In this document: in pieces, positions 44,276-51,494 of the stretch | Numbering within the stretch: the stretch's first letter is position 1 | How the letters are laid out: each line of letters opens with the position of its first letter | NCBI RefSeq assembly: GCF_900105455.1 | Contig: NZ_FNSF01000008.1 | Span: 558,001 to 622,000, forward strand | From: Tenacibaculum sp. MAR_2009_124 | GTDB taxonomy: Bacteria > Bacteroidota > Bacteroidia > Flavobacteriales > Flavobacteriaceae | Direction: 5' to 3' | DNA length: 64,000 bases | Notes under the pieces: generated by a model | Databases searched by the model: none | What the model saw: only the letters and a program-made list of their open reading frames with translations | Told to the model about the DNA's origin: nothing | Translations under genes and position numbers: made by a program

Positions 44276-44784
44276 TGTCGATATCATTAGAAACACTTAT
44301 TCCTGAGATACAGCAAAAAGCTAATTTTTTGCATCCAGATAGTATTTTAGAGAACTTTCCAAATGCTCCAGCTTTGCAAGTTGGGGCATTTGCTAAATAC
44401 GAAGTTCAAACCGATACCATTTATTTACCTGAAGGAATCGAAAAGCCATACTACTACCGATTATTATTTCATGAGTTGGCACATTCCCTGGTTCATCCTT
44501 CACGATTAAATTTAAACTCTTCCGGAACGTTTAAAAGTTATCCTTATGTTTTGGAAGAAATCACCGCCGAGTTAACCGCAATTATTTTGTGTGCAAAAAC
44601 GCAACAATACGCAAAAAACGCAATTCATCATGTAAATTATATCAATGCCTGGTATAAGATATTAGCAAGAAATCGGAAGAAATATGCTTTTTCGGACTTA
44701 AAAAAGTGTGTTGAAAATGCTCACGAACGAGTCCTAAACATTGTTAACTATACGGAAATAAATAATTTCATTTACTTCAATTAA
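44275..44784 (+). CDS. stand-alone zincin metallopeptidase (ArdC/MPTase-PolyVal-like)
   Basis: 169 aa. YRLLFHELAHSLVHPSRLN gives the HExxH zinc motif and VLEEITAELTAIILC the glutamate helix, the same layout as the zincin in the preceding protein. The start overlaps the preceding stop (TAATG). Two related zincins side by side suggest duplication with loss of the fused parts. Substrate unknown; antirestriction or entry role possible. Confidence 0.75.
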   Translation: MSISLETLIPEIQQKANFLHPDSILENFPNAPALQVGAFAKYEVQTDTIYLPEGIEKPYYYRLLFHELAHSLVHPSRLNLNSSGTFKSYPYVLEEITAELTAIILCAKTQQYAKNAIHHVNYINAWYKILARNRKKYAFSDLKKCVENAHERVLNIVNYTEINNFIYFN

Positions 44785-44878
44785 ATAAAATTATTTAAAA
44801 GGCATTTCTATTGAATATTTCGTAACAAAACGCTTGCTTTTTATATAGCGATATACTATTTTTGAGATAAATAAACAT

Positions 44879-44949
44879 AAAGCACAAAAAATTAGAACTC
44901 ATATTTAAGGATTGTTTGTTCTCTTATAAGTTCTAATTTTTAGTGCTTT
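44879..44949 (+). terminator. long stem-loop closing the structural operon
   Basis: 21-bp arms (44879-44899 and 44929-44949) with one mismatch and a 29-nt loop, 95 bases after the last gene of the block. It may be a terminator or RNA-stability element for the operon, or the leader of the small gene that follows. Confidence 0.6.
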
Positions 44950-44965
44950 ATAAAAAAGCAATAAT

Positions 44966-45097
44966 ATGTATAAAATTTTTCAAAAGCTAGTCATGCTTTT
45001 AAAACGACTCAAATCAAAAAAGTATTTTGGTAATATTTTAATCAGTATAATACTTACGGTATTAAAAGAGATTATAATACAAACCTTACTAATCTAA
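44966..45097 (+). CDS. small membrane peptide, possible toxin-like
   Basis: 43 aa: basic N-terminal half (MYKIFQKLVMLLKRLKSKK) then a hydrophobic helix (ILISIILTVLKEIIIQTLLI). It lies between a 21-bp stem-loop and a terminator. The size and layout recall type I toxins or holin-like peptides. No family recognised. Confidence 0.4.
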   Translation: MYKIFQKLVMLLKRLKSKKYFGNILISIILTVLKEIIIQTLLI

Positions 45098-45101
45098 TTT
45101 A

Positions 45102-45135
45102 AAAGGGAAGTTCTAATAAAGGAGCTTCCTTTTTG
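45102..45135 (+). terminator. terminator after the small membrane peptide gene
   Basis: AAAGGGAAG pairs with CTTCCTTTTT around a 14-nt loop and ends in T5. Confidence 0.65.
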
Positions 45136-45170
45136 TTTTATAACAGTTCAAATATAATTAATTTTATTTA

Positions 45171-45209
45171 TATATACAATTCGTATATACAAATTGTATA
45201 TACAATAAA
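45171..45209. repeat. three 13-bp tandem repeats (TATATACAA + 4)
   Basis: TATATACAA starts at 45171, 45184 and 45197, i.e. every 13 bases, each followed by four variable bases. Near the right end of the element in gene-free DNA. Iteron- or operator-like. Confidence 0.55.
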
Positions 45210-45296
45210 GTAATTACAAGGCTCAAACAACCGCTAAAAGAGGTATTCACCAAACTAATTGAGATTAAAGAATAACATTAATTTTCATAACTATAC

Positions 45297-45503
45297 AAAA
45301 AACCCACTCAAAGAACGAGTGGGCATTGCTATGAAAATAACCTTGGACGCATCCAAGATCACCCGAATATAAGGATTTTTTTATATCAAAAAAATTAAAG
45401 CATTTACCATCACTTTTTTAAATATACTTAATAAAAAACCCACTCAAAAGATTGAGCGGGAAAATTGCTATGAAAAAGAAAAGTCCTAGAACGTCTTCAA
45501 GGA
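45297..45503. repeat. two copies of a double-hairpin unit with a mini reading frame
   Basis: Copy 1 (45297-45360) and copy 2 (45433-45503) share AAAAAACCCACTCAA, a hairpin (CCCACTC/GAGTGGG; CCCACTC/GAGCGGG), ATTGCTATGAAAA and a second, diverged hairpin (CTTGGA/TCCAAG; TCCT-GAA/TTC-AGGA). Each ATG opens a short frame of 13 or 24 codons. The second hairpin is kept while its sequence changes, so it is under pairing constraint. Function unknown. Confidence 0.5.
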
Positions 45504-45526
45504 CAATGTCAAATATAGTAAAAATA

Positions 45527-46144
45527 TTATTCGATATTGTATAAAGTTGAATTTATACAATTTCCAACCTCAATATGATCTAAATTATACTCAGTATCTA
45601 GGTCTTTGAATTTAATTAAGACCTTATCTTCTATCGGGAAAAACTCAAAAAAGAACTCTTCTTCGGGTTGTATCAAATCTAAATAACTCCCAAGATAACT
45701 AAGTGTTACGGCAGTTCCTGTATTGTTTTTTAATTTGATTTGTGCAGTTTTTCTAACATCTATTCTAAGGGTATTTAAATCAATATCATTTGTATTAGAA
45801 ATTTTGATATATGTATTAATTGTATTTCCCACAGTTAAAGCAAAATAATTATTAATACACTCACCAATCTTTGTGGCATCAATATAATATTCTTGGTCAG
45901 CTTCAGCTCCTTCAAACTGAATAATACCAGAAGCATTCGTAGTTCCTTCAAAAACTTTGTTTTCTACATTTTTTAAATCTTCGAGACTCTTATAAACGGA
46001 TAAATAAACATCTTTTAAAGGATCTCCTTTATAATAAGTTTCTATTTTTAATTTAGGCTCTATTTTTTCTATATCTTCATTCGAAGAACAAGAAAAAGCA
46101 ATTAATAATAATGTTAAAATTGATAATAGTTTTACGATTTTCAT
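45527..46144 (-). CDS. lipoprotein of unknown function
   Basis: 205 aa with lipobox LLLIAFSC. The mature part is beta-rich; residues about 30-80 (KIETYYKGDPLKDVYLSVYK ... NASGIIQFEGAEADQEYYID) resemble a transthyretin/CarboxypepD_reg-like fold. Transcribed leftward at the right end of the element, so independent of the main operon; a possible cargo gene at the cell surface. Confidence 0.65.
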   Translation of the reverse strand: MKIVKLLSILTLLLIAFSCSSNEDIEKIEPKLKIETYYKGDPLKDVYLSVYKSLEDLKNVENKVFEGTTNASGIIQFEGAEADQEYYIDATKIGECINNYFALTVGNTINTYIKISNTNDIDLNTLRIDVRKTAQIKLKNNTGTAVTLSYLGSYLDLIQPEEEFFFEFFPIEDKVLIKFKDLDTEYNLDHIEVGNCINSTLYNIE

Positions 46145-46253
46145 TGTTTATATAATTTTGGTTAATGTTCTCTTTCTTTTCAAAAGTCGTGCCTGATTTT
46201 TTGAAAAGTGCGAATATAAAGAAACACTTAGTAATTCAAAAAGAAACTGTTTA

Positions 46254-46274
46254 TTTATGAAATTTTTACGAAAT
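46254..46274. promoter_or_regulatory. candidate integrase arm-type site (right)
   Basis: TTTATGAAAT followed by TTTTACGAAAT, matching 19056-19076 at 19 of 21 bases; both differences are C/T. It lies 62 bases inside attR. Confidence 0.55.
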
Positions 46275-46336
46275 AAACCAAATCACTAAAATCTAAAAAG
46301 CTACAAGTCAGCCATCTAACCAAATAAGATAAAATT

Positions 46337-46382
46337 ACTCATAATCAGGTGGTCCGAGGTTCGAGTCCTCGTGGGACCACTT
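46337..46382. repeat. attR: 46-bp tRNA 3' remnant
   Basis: Exact copy of 18806-18851. It lacks the acceptor and D-arm 5' half, so it is not a working tRNA. It is the original chromosomal 3' end left behind after integration. Confidence 0.93.
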
Positions 46383-46388
46383 TTTGGT

Positions 46389-46419
46389 AAAGCATCAACG
46401 TTTAGTTGGTGCTTTTTTT
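46389..46419 (+). terminator. original tRNA terminator
   Basis: AAAGCATCAAC (46389-46399) pairs with GTTGGTGCTTT (46405-46415), then T-rich. It lies seven bases past attR, where the tRNA ended before integration. Confidence 0.75.
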
Positions 46420-46534
46420 GATTTTTAACGCATTGCTATGCACCATCTTTTTTTAGTCTTCAAAACTTAAATCACCATGATTATAGATAAAACCAAAAGG
46501 TTCTGTTATCAGGAGACTTAATCCAGATAACTAC

Positions 46535-46542
46535 TATATTTG
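46535..46542 (+). promoter_or_regulatory. -7 promoter element TATATTTG
   Basis: Perfect TAnnTTTG, 68 bases before the tail-fibre-like gene; no clear TTG at -33. Confidence 0.35.
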
Positions 46543-46609
46543 TATAGATATAACTAGTTATAAGCCATAAAAGAAAACAACTTAAAAACAATTATAAATT
46601 TAAATTATT

Positions 46610-47779
46610 ATGAAAACAACAATGAAAATTGCTGTCATTGCTATGATGGTATACTGTACTAATGCTATTTCCCAATCAAACTTTAAACGTTATTCCAAAA
46701 ATTTAATTGTTAATAACTCTTCATCAAAAGAATTAACCGATGAAACAGATAACTCGTTAAATATAAATAATGTATACAGAATTAGATTGGTAACGAGAGG
46801 TACGGGTACAGATACTGGTGCAGAATATTTAGCTTGGTCTAGTAATTCCATATGGAACATAAGAGCTGTTAACCTGAAAGGGAACAATTCTAACCACCCC
46901 ATATTAACTATTAATGATAATATAATAAAGGTAAAAACTAATCATCCCAATAATTATAGTGTAAGGGCATTCATTGAAGAATTAGTCAGTGAAGAAGGTG
47001 ATGCCGTTGCTAATATCTTTGGTTCTTCGTATCAATGGCAGAGGAAAATTAATGATCTATTTTATACTGATGGTAATATAGGAATTGGTACAATAAGTCC
47101 AAACGCTAAGTTAGATGTTGTAGGAAATATTAAAGTTACAGGAGCATTGAATACAATAGGAAATATCAAAGTTACAGGAGGTTTAAATACAAGTAGTTCA
47201 ATTTCTTCTAAACAAATAAAAATTAATGATGGAAATACGGATTTGATGCTGTATCGTGACGGAGATGTAGGAGATTGGTCTTTATTGAGAACTAATAAAG
47301 GAAATGGTATTGGTCTTATTGGTAAACCAGACCAAGTTGCTCTTTCTGTTTCTCGATTAACAGGAAATGTAGGAATTAGAACAAATGATACTAAAGGATT
47401 TGAACTCGGAGTAAATGGAAAAATAGCAGCAAACGAAGTAAAGGTTGCAATTTACCCTAATTGGCCAGATTTTGTTTTTGAAAATGATTATAATTTACCA
47501 ACCTTAATAGAAGTAGAAAATCATATTAAAGAAAAAGGACATTTAAAAGATATTCCTAGCGCTGAAGAAGTAGAGAAATATGGATTTTATTTAGGCAAAA
47601 TGGATGCTAAATTGTTACAAAAAATCGAAGAATTGACTTTGTATACCATTGAGCAGGAAAAAAAAATGAAAAGTCAAAAAAAGAAGTTTGATAAACAACA
47701 AAATGAGATTGAAGAATTAAGAAAGCAAAACTCTGAAATTAAAAATTTATTGGAGAAATTATTAAAAGATAAAAACTAA
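46610..47779 (+). CDS. secreted tail-fibre-like protein
   Basis: 389 aa with signal peptide (ending NAISQ). The middle has repeats of the fibre type (GNIGIGTISPNAKLDVVGNI, KVTGALNTIGNIKVTGGLNT). The C-terminus (WPDFVFENDYNLPTLIEVE, IKEKGHLKDIPSAEEV, then a coiled coil) is a module widespread in Bacteroidota surface proteins, similar to intramolecular-chaperone ends of fibres. Lies outside the integrated element, in the chromosome, so it is probably a cell-surface protein. Confidence 0.8.
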   Translation: MKTTMKIAVIAMMVYCTNAISQSNFKRYSKNLIVNNSSSKELTDETDNSLNINNVYRIRLVTRGTGTDTGAEYLAWSSNSIWNIRAVNLKGNNSNHPILTINDNIIKVKTNHPNNYSVRAFIEELVSEEGDAVANIFGSSYQWQRKINDLFYTDGNIGIGTISPNAKLDVVGNIKVTGALNTIGNIKVTGGLNTSSSISSKQIKINDGNTDLMLYRDGDVGDWSLLRTNKGNGIGLIGKPDQVALSVSRLTGNVGIRTNDTKGFELGVNGKIAANEVKVAIYPNWPDFVFENDYNLPTLIEVENHIKEKGHLKDIPSAEEVEKYGFYLGKMDAKLLQKIEELTLYTIEQEKKMKSQKKKFDKQQNEIEELRKQNSEIKNLLEKLLKDKN

Positions 47780-47937
47780 GCGTAACGACTTATAACACGG
47801 TATATAAAAAAATAGCAGTTTAGAGCCAAAATTAAAGTTCGTTCTTTTCTGCTATTTTTGTATTTACTTTCAAAAGTACAGCATTTTATTCTGCTACTTT
47901 TCATATACAAGACCGTTAGCTTTAATTGTTCCGAAAA
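47780..47937. repeat. imperfect-palindrome junction
   Basis: The left end (CACGGTATATAAAAAAATAG) is roughly complementary to the right end (AGTAGCAG-type stretch, CATATACAAGACCGTTAGC when inverted), so the whole gap can fold on itself. The outer words CGGTATA and TATACAAGACC recall the junctions at 48631 and 53601. Confidence 0.4.
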
Positions 47938-48294
47938 ATGAAAATCGTAACCGAAAAAATAAATAGTCAACCAAATCATTCCATCTCGAAAAAGGATGTG
48001 AAAGCGATTATCGAAGTTATTCCTGATGATTGGATTGGAGTTGCTCACATTTTTTCTATTTCGTCTCAACTCTTTCAGAATTCGAACTGGGACAGACCAG
48101 TAATTCAGAATAACACAACATTCAAAATATTATCACGCGGAATTGACCGAAACGAAATAATAAAAGAATTACTAATCGAATTGGCTATTAGACAAACCAA
48201 AACATATCCACCGAAAGGACATTCTTTAACAAAATCGCAACGGAAAAAATTAGAGGAATCGATAATGCCATATTATAATAAATTGACTAAATAA
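47938..48294 (+). CDS. hypothetical protein
   Basis: 118 aa from the ATG at 47938 (MKIVTEKINSQ); an ATG 12 bases upstream in frame is possible. Alpha/beta, with DDWIGVAHIFSISSQLF and a basic end. No family recognised. Single gene between palindromic junctions, 8 bases before the next. Confidence 0.55.
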   Translation: MKIVTEKINSQPNHSISKKDVKAIIEVIPDDWIGVAHIFSISSQLFQNSNWDRPVIQNNTTFKILSRGIDRNEIIKELLIELAIRQTKTYPPKGHSLTKSQRKKLEESIMPYYNKLTK

Positions 48295-48302
48295 AGCGGA
48301 AT

Positions 48303-48623
48303 ATGATAGAATTTAAAATGGATTATTGGATTAAAGAAATTAATAACAGAGTTCCTAAAAGGTATTTTCAAAGAAACGTTCCTGAATACAGATTCGTTAC
48401 ATATATTAATCATTCGATTGTACTATTTATGGGTAATAATTATGACTCTACGTATATGTTTGTTAAAAGGTCTTACGAATTCTTAGAAGAAAGTAAAATA
48501 ATCGAAAAGGATACTGAATATTATGAATTTATAAAGAATTATCTAAAAGAACTATATGATTACCTGATTGATAATGATTTAGTAAAAAAGGATTTAACTA
48601 CAAGGTTTCATATAAAAAACTAA
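48303..48623 (+). CDS. hypothetical protein
   Basis: 106 aa, aromatic-rich and helical (KMDYWIKEINNRVPKRYFQR). Probably cotranscribed with the preceding gene. Unknown; partner proteins of this size can be immunity or toxin-antitoxin components. Confidence 0.5.
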   Translation: MIEFKMDYWIKEINNRVPKRYFQRNVPEYRFVTYINHSIVLFMGNNYDSTYMFVKRSYEFLEESKIIEKDTEYYEFIKNYLKELYDYLIDNDLVKKDLTTRFHIKN

Positions 48624-48630
48624 AGCTAGC

Positions 48631-48756
48631 ACCGTATAAAATTAATTGCTAGTTTTGGCTCACTTGGGAAATTCCTTCGGAATTTCGCCGTTCGTGATTA
48701 ATCTAATAAATTAGTTGCTTAAAACACGCAACTACTCATAGCCTAGACCGATTAAC
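48631..48756. repeat. palindromic junction, copy A
   Basis: Begins ACCGTATAAAATTAATTGC and ends ...TTAAAACACGCAACTAC ... AGACCG. Copy B at 53601-53722 has the same start, the same internal CTCACTTG and TTAAAACACGCAACTA. Left and right ends are inverted relatives, so the unit can fold. Confidence 0.55.
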
Positions 48757-48771
48757 TTTAATAACAAAAAA

Positions 48772-49395
48772 ATGGCTGAAAGAATTGGTAAGTTCTTATG
48801 GAAAAATAACTTTTCAACTTTTTCACTCTCATATCAGAGAGGTAAGTCAGATTATTTTCACACTTTCCATTTAACTATAAAAATTATTCTTGTACTTGGG
48901 GTTTTTATTTATTTTGAGATGTATAATTTTGGAGATTTTGGAGATTTAATTTTAATCACCTTTTTTACTTTCCTTTTCTTTATTTTTATCTCTCAACTCC
49001 TTAGTATTTATATAAAACCAACCAATAAAATCATAGAATATATCAGACCTCAAGACCTCTTCATTATAAGAATAAATTGTTTCAGGTCTAAGACTTTAAA
49101 AATTAACGAGATAGAATTGTTTATAGTTGATTATAGAAAGGAACATGTAGCAGGAGGCAATGGTCATAAAAACGTATACAGGTATATGTGTGTAGCTTAT
49201 TGTAAAGATATATATGGTAATAAACATGAAATGTTTGTTGTAAATCCAATAGATGTTACTAAAAAATCTGAAAATGAGATAACATATGAATTAACGAGAA
49301 CTAGCAAGATAATATGTGATAAAATAAGTTTTATACTTGATATTAAAACGGAGTTCAATACTTTTGAACAAAGTACTAAAGTTAACAACACCTAA
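48772..49395 (+). CDS. membrane protein of unknown function
   Basis: 207 aa. Two TM helices between about residues 35 and 85 (IKIILVLGVFIYFEMY; LILITFFTFLFFIFISQLL), then a soluble beta-rich domain (ELFIVDYRKEHVAGGNGHKN). No family recognised. Confidence 0.55.
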   Translation: MAERIGKFLWKNNFSTFSLSYQRGKSDYFHTFHLTIKIILVLGVFIYFEMYNFGDFGDLILITFFTFLFFIFISQLLSIYIKPTNKIIEYIRPQDLFIIRINCFRSKTLKINEIELFIVDYRKEHVAGGNGHKNVYRYMCVAYCKDIYGNKHEMFVVNPIDVTKKSENEITYELTRTSKIICDKISFILDIKTEFNTFEQSTKVNNT

Positions 49396-49445
49396 ACTGC
49401 ATTAAAACGCAGCTTAACCAAATCGTTGTACACAATTTACCAAAA

Positions 49446-49901
49446 ATGACATTTGAAGATATAAAAGAAAAATATTCTGACCGAGAACCTGCATTTCCAG
49501 CGCATTTACCCAAACCAAATGAATCGGATTTAAATGATTTGATTAAAAAATACAATTGCAAATTTCCAAAATCGTTTATTGATTATCAATTGAAATACTG
49601 TCTTGATGTTCCTATTGGAGATTTTTCATTTGATGGTTTTGGTTGGGCGAATAAAGAACTTGGGCCAAATATGAACTTGGAGGAAACCCTTAAAGGTTAC
49701 TCTGAATTAGAATTCCCTAATTACCTAACACCATTTAGATATGACAATGGAGATTATTGGTGTTTTGACAATCGTAGTTCTGAATCTGAATTTCCTGTTG
49801 TGATTTTTGACCATAACTCGAATGATATTGAATCAAGTCCTAATTATAATTGGAAAAATTTCATCGATTGGATTGACAAAACTATGGAAAATGAATATTA
49901 A
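49446..49901 (+). CDS. SMI1/KNR4 (SUKH) family protein
   Basis: 151 aa. LNDLIKKYNCKFPKSFIDYQ near the N-terminus, FPNYLTPFRYDNGDYWCFDN in the middle and a C-terminal NWKNFIDWIDK are the SUKH pattern. Many SUKH proteins are immunity proteins against polymorphic toxins. No toxin is next to it here. Confidence 0.78.
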   Translation: MTFEDIKEKYSDREPAFPAHLPKPNESDLNDLIKKYNCKFPKSFIDYQLKYCLDVPIGDFSFDGFGWANKELGPNMNLEETLKGYSELEFPNYLTPFRYDNGDYWCFDNRSSESEFPVVIFDHNSNDIESSPNYNWKNFIDWIDKTMENEY

Positions 49902-49919
49902 TAAACTCTTGTTCTAAAA

Positions 49920-50075
49920 ATGGTATTTAAAGAAAAAACAACTGATAATGAACTTTATGTATATCTCAACGGAAATTTAATTTATAAAAAGTGGCTTGAT
50001 AGCGGTGAATCAAAAGTATTTGATGTGATGGCATATGATAAATATACCTTGAAATCAATAACGAAAATAAAATAA
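49920..50075 (+). CDS. small hypothetical protein
   Basis: 51 aa (MVFKEKTTDNELYVYLNGNL...), 18 bases after the SUKH gene on the same strand. Beta-rich; unknown, perhaps the remains of a longer gene. Confidence 0.4.
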   Translation: MVFKEKTTDNELYVYLNGNLIYKKWLDSGESKVFDVMAYDKYTLKSITKIK

Positions 50076-50079
50076 CTGT

Positions 50080-50143
50080 GTACAATAACTAAGCATATGG
50101 CGTGCCGATAGGCTAACGCTATATGCCTTGTTGACTGATCCGT
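50080..50143. repeat. imperfect hairpin junction before the IS91 element
   Basis: GCATATGGCGT pairs with AACGCTATATGC with two small bulges around GCCGATAGGCT, and outer CAA/TTG words flank it. Resembles the folded single-strand form of cassette recombination sites. Confidence 0.4.
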
Positions 50144-50345
50144 ATTCCATAAGGGGGAAAACGATCAATTCAGTTTAATTTTAGTAATTTGTTTAGTGGT
50201 TTTTCAGCGATTATTCTCTTGGTTTTCGGATTTCATAGCCTTGGTTTTTATTTTCAGCACTTATTATTCTTTTTGTAATCGCTTTTTTAGGTAAAAATCT
50301 CAGATCTAAGCATTAGTGGTCCAGTCCTCTTTTTTGAAGATAATT

Positions 50346-51494
50346 TTATAATATGTGTTTTTTAATTTTACTAATAACCAGTTCTTTATATTTTTTAGGA
50401 GGCCCTCTACTATCAAAAATTATTAATGTGACTAGACCTGGCTTTTTACAAATCGGGCAACAACGATGTACACTTTTCTCTTTCGTAATAATAACATCAA
50501 TACAGTCTTTCTCTTTATCTGCTAATAGCATTTGTAAACGAGGTAATTTTTCTTTTTTCCAACTGCTACTTAAAATACCATAATGTCTAATTCTAGTAAA
50601 TCCTTTAGGTAAAATATGTTGTTGAAAACGACGTATAAACTCTTTGGTTTTTAAAGTTAAATTACTTACTTGACCACCTTTCTTGTAGTTCTTAACACGA
50701 AAAGTAACGGTGCCTTTTTGTTTATCAATAGCCTGTATTCGATGATTACTAATAGCTATCTTATGTGTGTATCTTCCTAGATATTCTAGCACGTTTTTTG
50801 GGTTACCAAAAGGAGGTTTTGCATAGATAACCCATTTGTGTTTAAATAATTTGTCATAGAGTGATTGTGGTAAGTTTGGAATTGTTTTTCTTAATTCAGC
50901 AACAAAAACACCTCTGAACTTTACACTTAAAGCCTTTATACTGAATAAGAAATCATCCTTGTTTTTCCCTTTTTTCCAATACCCTGCCTTTGTTATTCCT
51001 CCTTTAGGAACAATACAATGTAAATGAGGATGTAAGCTTAAATTTTGTCCCCAAGTATGTAACACAGCAATCATTCCAATTTTAGCGCCTAGATCCTTGG
51101 GATTATTTCCAAAAGCAACCAAGGTTTTCCAAGCACTATCAAACAGTATTTTATATAGCTCTTTCGGATATTGAAGTGCCACTGAGTTTAAATTATCGGG
51201 CAAGGTAAAAACGACATGAAAATAAGGAATTGGCAATAACTCTCTAGATCTACCTTCAATCCATTGCTGTTGTTTATGACCTTGACAAGTAGGGCAATGT
51301 CTATTGCGACAAGAATTGAATTGTAGATGCAGTTTATCACATGATTTACACCAATCTAAATGTCCTCCTAGCGCTTTGGTACGGCATTTTCTTATCGCAT
51401 GCAGCGCTCTTTCATGCCAACTACTTCTAGATAGTTCTTTTAAATGATTTTCTTCTAAATTCAACACTCCTGCTAACGTATGTTTTGCTAGCAT
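50346..51494 (-). CDS. IS91-family Y2 (HUH) transposase
   Basis: 382 aa. N-terminal zinc motif (CKSCDKLHLQFNSCRNRHCP), then WIEGRSRELLPIPYFHVVF, the metal-binding HUH-type motif LHPHLHCIVPKGG, and the two catalytic Tyr four residues apart in EYLGRYTHK. The C-terminus has a second zinc-type Cys pair (CCPICKKPG). Moves by rolling-circle transposition through a single-strand intermediate. Appears intact. Confidence 0.9.
   Translation of the reverse strand: MLAKHTLAGVLNLEENHLKELSRSSWHERALHAIRKCRTKALGGHLDWCKSCDKLHLQFNSCRNRHCPTCQGHKQQQWIEGRSRELLPIPYFHVVFTLPDNLNSVALQYPKELYKILFDSAWKTLVAFGNNPKDLGAKIGMIAVLHTWGQNLSLHPHLHCIVPKGGITKAGYWKKGKNKDDFLFSIKALSVKFRGVFVAELRKTIPNLPQSLYDKLFKHKWVIYAKPPFGNPKNVLEYLGRYTHKIAISNHRIQAIDKQKGTVTFRVKNYKKGGQVSNLTLKTKEFIRRFQQHILPKGFTRIRHYGILSSSWKKEKLPRLQMLLADKEKDCIDVIITKEKSVHRCCPICKKPGLVTLIIFDSRGPPKKYKELVISKIKKHIL

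Larger units (their letters stand above)
18806..46382. mobile_element. tRNA-integrated element; candidate temperate tailless membrane-containing virus
   Basis: 27.6 kb between perfect 46-bp repeats, with the integrase next to attL and arm-type sites near both ends. Contents: integrase, immunity-like repressor with operators, winged-helix replication-type protein, resolvase, DNA methyltransferases, a structural-looking block of small single-TM proteins, a lysis-like set, and a polyvalent zincin-ATPase. No terminase, portal, tail, relaxase, coupling protein or VirB4 is present. The layout (early genes left, structural block and lysis right, mostly plus strand) is virus-like. Membrane-containing tailless viruses such as PRD1, PM2 and FLiP carry many short single-TM virion proteins. 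The assignment as a virus is inference. Confidence 0.8.
46145..46609. other. right border of the element and adjacent chromosome, no gene
   Basis: Contains in order: the right arm-type site (46254-46274), attR (46337-46382), the displaced host tRNA terminator (46389-46419) and a TATATTTG -7 element (46535-46542) that may drive the tail-fibre-like gene. Nothing else seen. Confidence 0.6.

Noticed and set aside
46337..46382. A second tRNA gene with CAT anticodon
   Set aside because: Only the 3' part from the anticodon loop is present; the acceptor 5' strand and D-arm are missing. It is the attR remnant.
18806..46382. Integrative conjugative element
   Set aside because: No relaxase, coupling protein, VirB4 ATPase or Tra-type gene seen. 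Zincin/polyvalent proteins alone do not prove conjugation.
18806..46382. Ordinary tailed prophage or tailocin
   Set aside because: No terminase large subunit, portal, tape-measure, sheath or baseplate protein recognised, and no long tape-measure-like gene exists.
47776..48069. 97-aa minus-strand frame over the palindromic junction
   Set aside because: Covers a foldable non-coding gap and a real plus-strand gene; composition not protein-like.
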